Of a DNA stretch of 64,000 nt, positions 1 to 8,316 are shown one piece after another. Both the position numbers and the translations under genes were made by a program. The number at the start of each line of letters is the position of its first letter. Within the stretch, counting starts at the first letter, position 1. The notes beneath the pieces were generated by a model that worked only from the letters and a program-made list of their open reading frames with translations, was not told the origin of the DNA and searched no databases. Source of the DNA: Asticcacaulis sp. YBE204 (GTDB taxonomy: Bacteria; Pseudomonadota; Alphaproteobacteria; Caulobacterales; Caulobacteraceae); contig NZ_AWGF01000003.1 in the NCBI RefSeq assembly GCF_000495855.1, forward strand, positions 62,001 to 126,000, in the 5' to 3' direction.

Positions 1-537
1 CTGAGCGTGCTCGTCAACAATGCTTCGGTATTTTTCGACGACCGGCTGGGCTCGATGACGGTCGAATGCTGGGATCAGCACATGCGGACCAACCTGCTGG
101 CCCCGGTGCTGCTGGCGCAGGCCTTTGCCGCGCAAGGCGGGGTTCCCGACGGTGCCGCCATTATCAATCTGATCGATCAGCGCGTTCTGAAACCCTCGCC
201 GCCGTTCTTTTCCTATGGTTTGTCCAAGGCCGGCCTGTGGCACGCCACGCGGACTCTGGCGCAGGAACTGGCCCCGCGCATTCGCGTCAATGCCGTGGGC
301 CCCGGCCCGACCCTGCCGTCGATCCATCAGAGCGCCGAAGACTTCGAGTCAGAGGCCGCCTCGACCCTGCTGCAAAAGCGCGTGACACCGGACGAGATCG
401 CCGAAGCCGTCGTCTATCTGACGCAGGCGCGCTCGGTGACGGGGCAAATGATCTGTGTCGATTCCGGCCAGCATCTGGGCTGGCAAACCCCGGATATGGA
501 GGGGCTTTTGACCTACTTCGTGCGTTCGACGCTGTAA
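1..537 (+). CDS. SDR oxidoreductase, pteridine-reductase-like (5' truncated)
   Basis: C-terminal part of a short-chain dehydrogenase whose N-terminus, including the nucleotide-binding glycine motif, lies before the window. The reading frame is open from base 1 and begins with the NNAS motif. The catalytic YGLSK (YxxxK) is visible. Thirteen residues before that Tyr, where classical SDRs have Ser, there is Asp (NLIDQ). The same D-x12-Y-x3-K pattern occurs in pteridine reductase PTR1 and FolM, so a role in reducing dihydropterins to tetrahydropterins is likely, but the substrate is inferred. The gene converges on the downstream minus-strand prenyl synthase and overlaps its 3' end by 25 bases. 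Confidence 0.8.
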   Translation: MSVLVNNASVFFDDRLGSMTVECWDQHMRTNLLAPVLLAQAFAAQGGVPDGAAIINLIDQRVLKPSPPFFSYGLSKAGLWHATRTLAQELAPRIRVNAVGPGPTLPSIHQSAEDFESEAASTLLQKRVTPDEIAEAVVYLTQARSVTGQMICVDSGQHLGWQTPDMEGLLTYFVRSTL

Positions 538-1538
538 TCGGCCAGAGCTTCCAGCGCAGCTTTCCACTCGCTCGCCTCGAACAGCTTCAAGGCGTCCTTG
601 GCCTTGCGGGCATAGACCTTCGCGCGGTCGATCGTCTGCGCCATGGCACCCGACTCGATCATCAGGCTTTGGGCGCGCGCGAAATCGCCTTCCTGCTGCT
701 GACGCAGAGACACCGTGCGGTGCCAGAAATCGGTTTCCGCCTCACCCGTCGCGGCAATGGCGAGGATCAGCGGCAGGGTCGCCTTGCCCTCGGCGAAGTC
801 GTCACCGGCGTTCTTGCCCAGAGACGCCGCCGTGCCGCCGTAATCGAGGGCATCGTCCTGAATTTGAAACGCCAGACCGAGGTTCATACCGTAGTCGCGC
901 AGCGCCTGTTGTTTGTCGCGCGACGCCCCCGCCGCCACCGCGCCGCTTTCGGACGCCGCCGCGAACAGGGCCGCCGTCTTGGCGGAAATGATGTCGATAT
1001 AGACCGCTTCCGACAGGCCGATATCGTAGGCCTTCATCAGTTGCAGCACCTCGCCTTCGGCGATGACCCCGGCGGCTTTCGACAGGATACCCAGCGCCTG
1101 AAGCGAGTCGGTTTCGACCATCAACTCGAACGCGCGGGCGAACAGGAAATCGCCGACCAGAACCGACGACGGCGCGCCCCAGATCAGGTGCGCGGCGACC
1201 TTGCCGCGGCGCAACTGGCTGGAATCGACCACGTCGTCGTGCAACAGCGTGGCGGTGTGGATGAATTCGACGGCGGCGGACAGCTTGTGATGGTGCACAT
1301 TAGTCGTCCCGGCGATGCGCGCAGCGGCGACGCAGAGCAACGGGCGCAAACGTTTGCCGCCGGCGCTGATCAGGTGCTCGGCCAGGGCCGGAATTATCGA
1401 GACATCGCTTTGCATCCGCTCGGTGATGGTGGCATTGACCGAGGCCATATCCGCTTCGCACAGGCGTACGAGGGCGTTGACGTCTGCTTTAGAAGACGTT
1501 TCCGCATAACGGGTTTTTTCGATATTGGCCGTATCCAA
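513..1538 (-). CDS. ispB: long-chain polyprenyl diphosphate synthase (IspB/octaprenyl type)
   Basis: Trans-isoprenyl diphosphate synthase that extends farnesyl diphosphate with isopentenyl diphosphate to make the ubiquinone side chain. Both aspartate-rich Mg-binding motifs are present: DDVVD near residue 100 and DDALD near residue 232, plus GGKRLRP upstream. The residues before the first motif are small (TATLLHDD), as in long-chain enzymes. The frame stays open upstream to 1709 but would then overlap the divergent methyltransferase gene. I chose the TTG at 1538 because a GGAG lies about 9 bases before it and it gives 341 residues, a usual family length. The start is the least certain part. 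Confidence 0.85.
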   Translation of the reverse strand: MDTANIEKTRYAETSSKADVNALVRLCEADMASVNATITERMQSDVSIIPALAEHLISAGGKRLRPLLCVAAARIAGTTNVHHHKLSAAVEFIHTATLLHDDVVDSSQLRRGKVAAHLIWGAPSSVLVGDFLFARAFELMVETDSLQALGILSKAAGVIAEGEVLQLMKAYDIGLSEAVYIDIISAKTAALFAAASESGAVAAGASRDKQQALRDYGMNLGLAFQIQDDALDYGGTAASLGKNAGDDFAEGKATLPLILAIAATGEAETDFWHRTVSLRQQQEGDFARAQSLMIESGAMAQTIDRAKVYARKAKDALKLFEASEWKAALEALADYSVERTK

Positions 1539-1662
1539 GACTACCTGCTCCGGCGGTACAAACACATGATTTCCCCACTTAAACCCGCTTTTCGCCTTAG
1601 TCCATGCCCGCGTTAAGACTTTGTGGTATATCGCGGTAAAAGTTGCCGTTACATCACCCTCT

Positions 1663-2433
1663 ATGCACAGTCTCATTCCCCCTGCCCTGCCCGATATCGT
1701 CGAAACCACCCTGCTGGGCGGTCGCGTCAGGCTGCGTCAGCCCGCCAAGGGCTACCGTATCGGGATGGACGGCGCGCTGTTAGCGGCGGGCGCAGCGGGC
1801 ATTCTGGCCGAACGTCCGGTAAAGCCGGTGAGCGTTCTGGAACTGGGCTGCGGCGTCGGCGGGGTGTTTTTATCGCTGGCCGCGCGATGCCCGCAGGTGA
1901 CGGCGACCGGTATCGAGCGCGATGCGGCGACCTTTGTGTTGACCGAGGCCAATATCGCGCAAAACGGCGGCGAACACAGTGCGATCTATGGCGACATCGG
2001 CAAGGGTTACAAGAGCTTCGACCTGCCGCGCTTCGATATGGTGCTGAGTAATCCGCCCTATTTCGACGATCCGGACACCCTGCGCGCGCCGCACGAGTTG
2101 AAACGCCCGGCGTGGATCGCCGACGACGGCTTGCCCGCGTGGCTCGACTTCGCGCAGGCAGCGGTGAAGGACGGCGGCGAGATCGTCTTCGTCCACCGCG
2201 CCGATCGGCTGGGGGATATCCTTAGCGGCCTGAATAAGTGCGGCTCGTTCGTCATCCGCCCGATCCAGCCGTTCATCGACAAAGACGCCAAGCGCGTTCT
2301 CGTCCGTGCCAAGCGTCTGGGTAAAGCGCCGCTGCGGCTCTTACCTCCGCTGATCCTGCACGACGACGGCGACCGCAAACACACGCCGGAGGTCGAGACG
2401 ATCCTAAGAGGGGATGTGGTTTTGGGGTGGTGA
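1663..2433 (+). CDS. SAM-dependent methyltransferase, TrmN6-like (tRNA1Val A37 N6)
   Basis: Class I Rossmann-fold methyltransferase. The SAM-binding motif LELGCGVG is near residue 52 and the N6-adenine methylase motif SNPPYF near residue 128, the combination seen in TrmN6/YfiC, which methylates A37 of tRNA1(Val). The frame is open from 1621, but the ATG at 1663 (MHSLIPPALPD) fits the family start and avoids the upstream divergent gene. Length 256 residues, normal for the family. It abuts the stop of the ParE-like toxin gene with no gap. The exact RNA substrate is inferred. Confidence 0.78.
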   Translation: MHSLIPPALPDIVETTLLGGRVRLRQPAKGYRIGMDGALLAAGAAGILAERPVKPVSVLELGCGVGGVFLSLAARCPQVTATGIERDAATFVLTEANIAQNGGEHSAIYGDIGKGYKSFDLPRFDMVLSNPPYFDDPDTLRAPHELKRPAWIADDGLPAWLDFAQAAVKDGGEIVFVHRADRLGDILSGLNKCGSFVIRPIQPFIDKDAKRVLVRAKRLGKAPLRLLPPLILHDDGDRKHTPEVETILRGDVVLGW

Positions 2434-2715
2434 TTAAACCTCAGGCCACTGCTGTGCGGCATGCAGGATGCGCACAATTTTAACCGCCTGTGGGGTCACG
2501 GCATAGATGATCAGGTAATTGGGATGCACCACCATTTCCCGTGTTCCCGGCACACGTCCTGCCCTATGGCGGTTGGGAAATTCAAGCAAAGTATCTGCCT
2601 GTGACTCTATCAAATCCTTTAACCGCTGCGCCGCGTCCGGATCATCGTCGGAAATATAATCCAAGATAGAGAGCAGTTCGAAGCGGGCGGTGGCTTGCCA
2701 CTCAAGACTCCGCAC
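2434..2715 (-). CDS. RelE/ParE-family toxin
   Basis: Small toxin (93 residues) of the ParE/RelE fold. It shows the family signature of an N-terminal helix with Asp/Ile-rich YISDDDPDAA, a central FPNRHRAGR segment and the strand VVHPNYLIIY. ParE members poison gyrase and RelE members cut ribosome-bound mRNA; the sequence favours the ParE branch, but activity cannot be decided here. Its start overlaps the end of the upstream antitoxin gene by 14 bases, a typical coupled pair. Its stop touches the stop of the convergent methyltransferase. Confidence 0.85.
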   Translation of the reverse strand: MRSLEWQATARFELLSILDYISDDDPDAAQRLKDLIESQADTLLEFPNRHRAGRVPGTREMVVHPNYLIIYAVTPQAVKIVRILHAAQQWPEV

Positions 2716-3007
2716 GGCGTTTACGCTTGCTGTCGATCAAGGCCTGAGCCTCGGCCATAACCTGCGCGTGCGGCACTGACGGACGCGTATCTTCGAGAGA
2801 TTCACGCACCTTTTCCCTAAACCACACGTCGTAGGCGTCAGAATCAGAGGTCAAACCCGGCGGCAATGCGCCCTCGCGCACGACGCGGGTCAGCAGGATA
2901 CGGACGGCATCCGAAATGGTCAAACCGAACCCAGCCAAGGTTTCGCTGGCCTGAGACTTCAGTTCATCATCCACACGGATATGCAGCATCGAAGAGTGAG
3001 CACCCAT
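2702..3007 (-). CDS. RelB/DinJ-family antitoxin
   Basis: Ribbon-helix-helix antitoxin. The N-terminal MLHIRVDDELKSQASETLAG and the following TISDAVRILLTRVV match the RelB/DinJ pattern: a DNA-binding beta strand then two helices, with a variable toxin-binding C-terminus. The ATG at 3007 is preceded by GGAGG at 5-base spacing and gives 101 residues; an in-frame ATG further upstream is less well placed. It should neutralise the ParE-like toxin and repress the operon through the palindrome just upstream. Confidence 0.85.
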   Translation of the reverse strand: MGAHSSMLHIRVDDELKSQASETLAGFGLTISDAVRILLTRVVREGALPPGLTSDSDAYDVWFREKVRESLEDTRPSVPHAQVMAEAQALIDSKRKRRAES

Positions 3008-3035
3008 ATTCGCCTCCATTTTCATATAGATTGCA

Positions 3036-3047
3036 TCTCAATTGAGA
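3036..3047. promoter_or_regulatory. palindromic operator candidate for the RelB/ParE operon
   Basis: A perfect 12-bp palindrome, TCTCAATTGAGA, 29 bp upstream of the antitoxin start. Ribbon-helix-helix antitoxins usually bind such sites in their own promoter. Function is inferred from position and symmetry. Confidence 0.5.
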
Positions 3048-3109
3048 CACAGGCAAGCGAAAACCCCGCCACGAGAACCGCGACGGAGTCATTTGCTCCA
3101 ACTAACGGG

Positions 3110-3130
3110 TGCAGGGTCCGAGACCCTGCA
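3110..3130. other. hairpin between clpB and the RelB/ParE operon
   Basis: TGCAGGGTC and GACCCTGCA form a perfect 9-bp stem with a 3-base loop. No clear T-run follows on either strand, so it is a weak candidate terminator or a processing signal next to the clpB 3' end. Confidence 0.4.
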
Positions 3131-3169
3131 TCTTTCCAAAAACCGCTGCACACTTTTTTTGGATTGCGC
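3128..3169 (-). repeat. 43-bp imperfect palindromic repeat, copy 1
   Basis: Minus-strand copy of the family whose core reads CCAAAAAGTGTGCAGCGG followed by TTTTTGGA, bounded by GCGCA-like ends. It starts directly after the clpB stop codon. Confidence 0.8.
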
Positions 3170-5749
3170 TTAGTTGACCGTCGGGCGACCGATCACCAGA
3201 TGATCACCGTCGAAGGAGACAGCTATCACGTCGCCGTCGCTGAATTCACCATTCAAAATCCGCTTGGCGATGGCATCGACCAGTTGCTTCTGGATCACGC
3301 GTTTGAGTGGCCGCGCGCCGTAGGCCGGTTCATAGCCCAACTCAGCCAGATGGTTGAGTGCCGCGTCGTCGATGGCCAGCGTCATCTCGCGGTCGCGCAG
3401 CAGCTTTTCCAGACCCTTGAGCTGGATACGGACGATATTGCCCATATTGGCCCGGCCGAGGCGCTGGAAGAGGATGGTCTCGTCGATCCGGTTCAGGAAT
3501 TCCGGGCGGAAGTGGCGCTTGACCTCGTCCATGACCAGCGGGCGGACCTGCTCGATATCGGTGCCGTCGTCCATATTGACGAGGTACTGCGAACCGAGGT
3601 TCGAGGTCATGACGATCAGGGTGTTGCGGAAATCGACCACACGCCCCTGCCCGTCGGTCAGCCGCCCGTCGTCCAGCACCTGAAGCAGGATGTTGAACAC
3701 GTCCGGGTGGGCCTTTTCGACCTCGTCGAAGAGGACGACCTGATAGGGTCGGCGGCGCACGGCCTCGGTCAGGGCACCGCCCTCGTCGTAACCGACATAG
3801 CCCGGCGGGGCGCCGATCATGCGCGAAACGGCGTGCTTTTCCATATATTCGGACATGTCGAGGCGGGTGATCGCCGCTTCGTCGTCGAACAGGAACTCCG
3901 CCAGGGCCTTGTTCAGCTCGGTCTTGCCGACACCCGTGGGGCCCAAGAACAGGAACGAGCCGATCGGGCGGTTGGGGTCTTTCAGCCCTGCCCGCGCGCG
4001 GCGCACGGCGTCGGAGACGGCGATCAGGGCTTCATCCTGACCCACCACGCGTTTACGCAGTTCGTCTTCCATGCGCAGCAGCTTGTCGCGCTCGCCTTCC
4101 AGCATCCGGTCGACCGGGATGCCGGTCCAGCGCGATACGACCTGCGCGATCTGCGAGGCGTCCACGACTTCCGGCGTCAGCGGTGCTTCCTCGGACTTGG
4201 TTTCGGCCTCAGCGACCTGCTTTTCAAGCTGCGGGATCTGGCCATAGAGGATTTCCGACGCCCGTTGCAGGTCGCCATTGCGCTGCGCCGCCGCCAGTTC
4301 GATACGGGCGCGGTCCAATGCTTCGCGGGCGCGCGAGGCGGCCCCGACCTTGTCTTTTTCGGCCTTCCAGCGCGCGGTCAGTTCGGCGGATTTGCCCTCC
4401 AAATCTTCCAGTTCGTCGGTCAGCTTTTCCAGCCGCGTCCGCGACCCGGCGTCGGTTTCCTTTTGCAGGGCCTCGCGCTCGATCTTCAACTGCACGATGC
4501 GGCGGTCGAATTCGTCGAGCTCTTCGGGTTTGGAATCGACCGCCATGCGCACGCGCGACCCGGCCTCGTCGATAAGGTCGATGGCCTTGTCCGGCAGGAA
4601 ACGGTCGGAAATATAGCGGTTCGACAACGTCGCCGCCGAAACGATGGCGCTGTCGGAAATCTTGACGCCGTGGTGCAGCTCGTACTTTTCCTTGAGCCCG
4701 CGCAGGATCGAGATGGTGTCCTCGACGGTGGGTTCCTGCACGAAAACCGGTTGGAAACGCCGGGCCAAAGCGGGGTCTTTTTCGACGTGCTTCTGGTATT
4801 CATCCAAGGTCGTCGCGCCGACGCAGTGCAGTTCGCCGCGCGCAAGAGCGGGCTTGAGCAGGTTCGAGGCGTCCATCGCGCCGTCGGACTTACCGGCACC
4901 GACCAGGGTGTGCATCTCGTCGATGAACAGCACGATCTGGCCTTCGGCCTGAGTCACCTCGTTGAGGACGGCCTTCAGGCGCTCCTCGAATTCACCGCGG
5001 TATTTCGCCCCGGCTATCAGAGCGCCCATATCGAGCGACAGGAGCTTCTTGTCTTTCAGCGATTCCGGCACGTCGCCATTGATGATGCGCTGCGCCAGAC
5101 CTTCGACGATGGCGGTCTTACCAACGCCCGGTTCGCCGATCAGCACGGGGTTGTTCTTGGTGCGGCGGGCCAGCACCTGAATCGTTCGGCGGATTTCCTC
5201 GTCGCGGCCGATGACCGGGTCGATCTTGCCGTCGAGCGCGTCCTGAGTCAGGTCGCGGGCATAACGATTCAGCGCATCGAAGCCGTTTTCCGACGTGGCG
5301 CTGTTGGCGGGCTTACCCTTGCGGAATTCCTTTTGCGCGTCCTTCAATTGCCCCAGCGACGTGCCCGCCGCCTTGAGCAGGCTGGCGCCATCGCTATTGT
5401 TCAGCGCCGCGACCAGCAGGCGGTCGGCGGTCACGAACGCGTCGCCGCCTTTATTGGCATCGGTTTCGGCCTCGGTGAACAGCTTCGCCGTGTCATTGTG
5501 CATATAGAGTTGCGTATTGCCGCCGGTTACCGACGGCAGCTTGGCCAGCGCCGCATCGACCGCGCCGATAAAGGCTTCGGGGCGGCCACCGGCGCGTTCC
5601 AGCAACGGGCGCGCCACGGATTCGCGGTCCTCGGTCAGGGCCTTCAGGATATGCAGCGGGGTGAAATACTGATGGTTGCGGCTCTGGGCAATGGCCTGAG
5701 CGCTCTGGATAAGCTTTTGCGTTTTCTCGGAGTATTTTTCGATATTCAT
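3170..5749 (-). CDS. clpB: ATP-dependent chaperone ClpB
   Basis: Cytoplasmic AAA+ disaggregase that works with DnaK/DnaJ/GrpE to pull proteins out of aggregates. Full length at 859 residues. Order: Clp N-domain (start [18 protein letters not shown]), NBD1 with Walker A GEPGVGKT near residue 205 and Walker B, a coiled-coil middle domain around residues 405-525 that distinguishes ClpB from ClpA, and NBD2 with GPTGVGKTE near residue 605. The middle domain and the absence of a ClpP-binding loop support ClpB. I looked for a sigma-32 promoter upstream of 5749 and saw no convincing match. A palindromic repeat follows the stop immediately. Confidence 0.97.
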   Translation of the reverse strand: MNIEKYSEKTQKLIQSAQAIAQSRNHQYFTPLHILKALTEDRESVARPLLERAGGRPEAFIGAVDAALAKLPSVTGGNTQLYMHNDTAKLFTEAETDANKGGDAFVTADRLLVAALNNSDGASLLKAAGTSLGQLKDAQKEFRKGKPANSATSENGFDALNRYARDLTQDALDGKIDPVIGRDEEIRRTIQVLARRTKNNPVLIGEPGVGKTAIVEGLAQRIINGDVPESLKDKKLLSLDMGALIAGAKYRGEFEERLKAVLNEVTQAEGQIVLFIDEMHTLVGAGKSDGAMDASNLLKPALARGELHCVGATTLDEYQKHVEKDPALARRFQPVFVQEPTVEDTISILRGLKEKYELHHGVKISDSAIVSAATLSNRYISDRFLPDKAIDLIDEAGSRVRMAVDSKPEELDEFDRRIVQLKIEREALQKETDAGSRTRLEKLTDELEDLEGKSAELTARWKAEKDKVGAASRAREALDRARIELAAAQRNGDLQRASEILYGQIPQLEKQVAEAETKSEEAPLTPEVVDASQIAQVVSRWTGIPVDRMLEGERDKLLRMEDELRKRVVGQDEALIAVSDAVRRARAGLKDPNRPIGSFLFLGPTGVGKTELNKALAEFLFDDEAAITRLDMSEYMEKHAVSRMIGAPPGYVGYDEGGALTEAVRRRPYQVVLFDEVEKAHPDVFNILLQVLDDGRLTDGQGRVVDFRNTLIVMTSNLGSQYLVNMDDGTDIEQVRPLVMDEVKRHFRPEFLNRIDETILFQRLGRANMGNIVRIQLKGLEKLLRDREMTLAIDDAALNHLAELGYEPAYGARPLKRVIQKQLVDAIAKRILNGEFSDGDVIAVSFDGDHLVIGRPTVN

Positions 5750-5878
5750 AGTCTTGGGCTCCCCATTTCGGCGGATAAATTTGAGTGGCCCTTGCTCAGA
5801 AGCAGCCTCTCATGCTCATCGATATGGTGTGATTATTGCGCCACACAAGAGGCCCCAGCATGGGAATTTTGCCGCAGA

Positions 5879-6259
5879 TCAGCGGATCAGCACGACCTGA
5901 AAACCGGAGAGGTTTGCCCATGCCGCATCCGCCGTCAGCACCGGCAAACCGCGCATCTGCGCGAGACCCAGACAGGCGCGATCACCCAATGACAAACCAA
6001 GCGCGCGGGTCACCGGACGCAGAGCACCCGCCAAAAACGCCTGTTCGACATCGTGGACGATGACCTGTATGCCCAAAGCTTCCACGGCTTGTCGCGCGGC
6101 GTCCGGCGGCACGCCTTTTTCTGTCAATTTGGCAATTACTTCCGAAAAATTGACAGCCGAAATCGCCGCATCGGGCAATACCGCTTGCACGCGATCGGCC
6201 CCGACCTCGTTGAACAGCAGGGCCAGCATCGCCGAACTGTCGAGAATATGATCACTCAT
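5879..6259 (-). CDS. vapC: VapC-type PIN-domain toxin
   Basis: 126-residue PIN-domain ribonuclease, the toxin of a type II pair. Acidic residues expected for Mg binding are visible: Asp in HILDSSAML near the N-terminus, Glu in NFSEVIAKL, Asp in SLGDRACLGLA and Asp in VLTADAAW. VapC proteins cleave tRNA or rRNA; the target is unknown. The start overlaps the antitoxin stop by 8 bases, so the pair is translationally coupled. Confidence 0.9.
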   Translation of the reverse strand: MSDHILDSSAMLALLFNEVGADRVQAVLPDAAISAVNFSEVIAKLTEKGVPPDAARQAVEALGIQVIVHDVEQAFLAGALRPVTRALGLSLGDRACLGLAQMRGLPVLTADAAWANLSGFQVVLIR

Positions 6260-6500
6260 GATCGGCGGCGGCGCGGCGATCCCGGATCAATTCATCGGCG
6301 ACGCTGTCGGCCACGGTCGCATACTGCCTGACCAGCGCTTGCGCCCGCCTGACCGCCAGATCGACAGACTCAAGGATGACCGCGCCATCAATAAGCCGCG
6401 CTATGACCGGCCCGCCCTGAGGGAGGCCCATTTCCGCGCGCATCTGTGCGGGAATCACCAACCGGCCATTGGACGCTAAGGTTATATTGGCCTGATACAT
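6252..6500 (-). CDS. vapB: AbrB/SpoVT-type antitoxin (VapB)
   Basis: 82-residue swapped-hairpin AbrB-fold antitoxin: ITLASNGRLVIPAQMRAEMGL is the DNA-binding half (segment quoted in part only), followed by an acidic/Ala-rich C-terminus that would bind the PIN toxin. The ATG at 6500 has GAGG six bases upstream; the longer frame starting at TTG 6512 is less likely. Three ATGTCA/TGACAT half-sites lie just upstream and probably form its operator. Confidence 0.85.
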   Translation of the reverse strand: MYQANITLASNGRLVIPAQMRAEMGLPQGGPVIARLIDGAVILESVDLAVRRAQALVRQYATVADSVADELIRDRRAAADHE

Positions 6501-6512
6501 AGCACACCTCAA

Positions 6513-6554
6513 ATGTCACATTTTTAAATAATGACATATCGGTAAAAAATGTCA
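6513..6554. promoter_or_regulatory. operator candidate upstream of vapBC
   Basis: ATGTCA at 6513-6518, ATGACAT at 6531-6537 and ATGTCA at 6549-6554: alternating orientations whose starts are 18 bp apart, in an AT-rich leader. Spacing and symmetry suit cooperative binding of an AbrB-fold VapB-VapC complex. Inferred. Confidence 0.5.
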
Positions 6555-6555
6555 A

Positions 6556-7527
6556 TCAAACGCCGATCTTTGCCTTGTATTGCGTCATCAAAAACGCTGC
6601 CGTGCGCTCGATCGTGGGCGTAAACCACGGCTCGACCAGCCAGAACGGGTGCGGCGTGCCCTCTGGCATGTCGATAATCTCGGATACGATACCGAGCGCG
6701 TTGAGCCGTGCTTTCATCTCCGGGCGACCGGGCAGGATCGGTGTCGGGCGGTTGGAGTTGATGAACAGGGTCGGCGCGCTCTGGCGACTGACATAGGTCA
6801 GGGGCGACGCGGCGAACCACGTTTCGCGCCGCGTTGAATAGTTGCCACCCAGATAGCGCGAGGTCGCCCCCAGCCGCTCTTCCTCCCGCTTGATCAGCGC
6901 CGCATCGGGGAAGGACGCCGCGCCGTCGATATCGACCACAGCGTCGACACGGCTATCACCGGGTGCATCGTCGAACGCCGCCACGCCGTTACTGGCCCCC
7001 AGAAACGCCGCCAGATGCCCGCCTGCCGAACCCCCGGCAATGGCGACGAAGCGCGTATCTATGCCGTCGGCATCGGCGTGGGACCGCGCCCAGCGCACGG
7101 CGGCCTTGATATCGAGCACATTACCCGGAAACCGCCCGCTCTCGCCCAACCGATAGCCGACCGTCATGGCCACAAAGCCCAAAGCCGCCAGCCGCTGGCA
7201 GAAGGCGCGTTCCATCTGACGCGAACCGGATTCCCAGCCGCCGCCGTGAATCATCAGCACCGCCGGGTATAGACCGGCCTTTGCCGGACGATAGACATCG
7301 ACCAGCAGTTTCTCCCCCGGTCGCGTCAGATAGACGATGCCTTCACGCTTGCGGATCGTGCCTTCCGGCGGCAGGTCCGGCGCGCGCACCTCGGGAAAGT
7401 CTTTAGCCTGCTGGCTGATCACGCCTTCGACGGTGAACGGCGACGACCCGGATACCGGTGTCTGCGCCGCCACGGCATTGGCCACGACCACACCGGCGGC
7501 CCCCATGAGCAGGGTGCGTCTGTCCAT
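6556..7527 (-). CDS. alpha/beta-hydrolase (BD-FAE-like carboxylesterase), Tat-exported
   Basis: 323-residue serine esterase. The N-terminus MDRRTLLMGAAG, then a small-residue hydrophobic stretch ending AVAAQ, looks like a twin-arginine signal peptide, so it acts in the periplasm. HGGGWESG supplies the oxyanion hole and GGSAGG the nucleophile elbow; His of TPHPFW is the likely catalytic base. Related enzymes deacetylate xylan or hydrolyse small esters; the substrate is unknown. It lies downstream of the infC terminator and so is probably transcribed separately. Confidence 0.82.
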   Translation of the reverse strand: MDRRTLLMGAAGVVVANAVAAQTPVSGSSPFTVEGVISQQAKDFPEVRAPDLPPEGTIRKREGIVYLTRPGEKLLVDVYRPAKAGLYPAVLMIHGGGWESGSRQMERAFCQRLAALGFVAMTVGYRLGESGRFPGNVLDIKAAVRWARSHADADGIDTRFVAIAGGSAGGHLAAFLGASNGVAAFDDAPGDSRVDAVVDIDGAASFPDAALIKREEERLGATSRYLGGNYSTRRETWFAASPLTYVSRQSAPTLFINSNRPTPILPGRPEMKARLNALGIVSEIIDMPEGTPHPFWLVEPWFTPTIERTAAFLMTQYKAKIGV

Positions 7528-7544
7528 TTGTTTCTCCTGATATG

Positions 7545-7573
7545 CAAAAGGCTCCGGTTGAACCCGGAGCCTC
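7545..7573 (-). terminator. intrinsic terminator of infC
   Basis: Stem AGGCTCCGG/CCGGAGCCT at 7549-7557 and 7564-7572 with a 6-base loop, followed on the minus strand by TTTT. It sits between the infC stop and the next minus-strand gene. Confidence 0.75.
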
Positions 7574-7589
7574 GTTATTTTTCTAAAGC

Positions 7590-8123
7590 TTATTTCGGTG
7601 CCAGGATCATGATCATCTGGCGACCTTCCATCCGGGGCTCGTATTCCACCTTGGTGGTTTCCTCGAAATCCGTCTTGACCTTGTTCAGCAGCTTCATGCC
7701 CAGTTCCGGGTGGGCCATTTCACGGCCGCGGAAGCGGAGCGTCACCTTGACCTTGTCGCCTTCTTCGAAGAAGCGCGTCATGGCCTTGGCCTTCACCTCG
7801 TAATCGTGGATGTCGATATTCGGGCGAAGCTTGATTTCCTTGATTTCGACGACCTTCTGCTTCTTGCGCGCCTCGGCCTTCTTCTTCTGCTCCTGGAAGC
7901 GGAACTTACCGTAGTCGAGGATCTTGCAGACGGGGGGGTCGGCGGTCGGGGAGACTTCGACCAGATCAAGACCGGCTTCTTCGGCGGCTTCAAGCGCGGC
8001 GGAGGTCGGCATGATGCCTTGTTTCTCACCGTTCTGATCGATCAGGAGGACGCGGGGCACCTTGATGTCCTGATTGATACGGGGGCCGTCTTTAGCGGGC
8101 GGGGCTTGCATTGGGCGACGAAT
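7590..8123 (-). CDS. infC: translation initiation factor IF-3
   Basis: IF-3 binds the 30S subunit, blocks premature 50S joining and checks the start codon. 177 residues from the proposed start. The N-domain begins [18 protein letters not shown], the Lys-rich linker is [14 protein letters not shown] and the C-domain follows ([13 protein letters not shown]). An ATG exists at 8111, but the in-frame ATT at 8123 has GGAG 8 bases upstream and gives the N-terminus [12 protein letters not shown] is the start codon by which E. coli infC limits its own translation. I do not see rpmI or rplT downstream. A terminator follows. Confidence 0.95.
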   Translation of the reverse strand: MRRPMQAPPAKDGPRINQDIKVPRVLLIDQNGEKQGIMPTSAALEAAEEAGLDLVEVSPTADPPVCKILDYGKFRFQEQKKKAEARKKQKVVEIKEIKLRPNIDIHDYEVKAKAMTRFFEEGDKVKVTLRFRGREMAHPELGMKLLNKVKTDFEETTKVEYEPRMEGRQMIMILAPK

Positions 8124-8258
8124 AGCAAAGTCTCCATGGACTGTTGATGGGGTTTGGACTCAGGAGTCCGAATTTGGGGCCTAATTATAGGAAGGGCATG
8201 GGGGTGATCAATCCCCTTTGTGGAAACGGCGATTTTAATTTTCGCCTGTTGCCTTTAA

Positions 8259-8301
8259 GCGCATCCCAAAAAGTGTGCAGCGGTTTTGGGATCAGATGCG
8301 C
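8259..8301 (+). repeat. 43-bp imperfect palindromic repeat, copy 2
   Basis: Plus-orientation copy: GCGCATCCC, then AAAAAGTGTGCAGCGG, then TTTTGGGATCAGATGCGC. It lies just beyond the stop codon of the glycosyltransferase gene and upstream of infC. Confidence 0.85.
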
Positions 8302-8316
8302 GACCAGCATAACTGC

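Noticed and set aside
66-1616. 516-residue plus-strand ORF through the SDR and prenyl synthase
   Set aside because: It is Arg-rich, spans two real genes in other frames and has no domain.
5750-5850. Sigma-32 promoter for clpB
   Set aside because: No convincing CTTGAA/CCCCAT pair upstream of 5749.
2981-5992. 1003-residue plus-strand ORF opposite clpB
   Set aside because: Antisense shadow caused by GC-rich codon bias; the minus-strand clpB frame has conserved AAA+ motifs and the plus frame has none.
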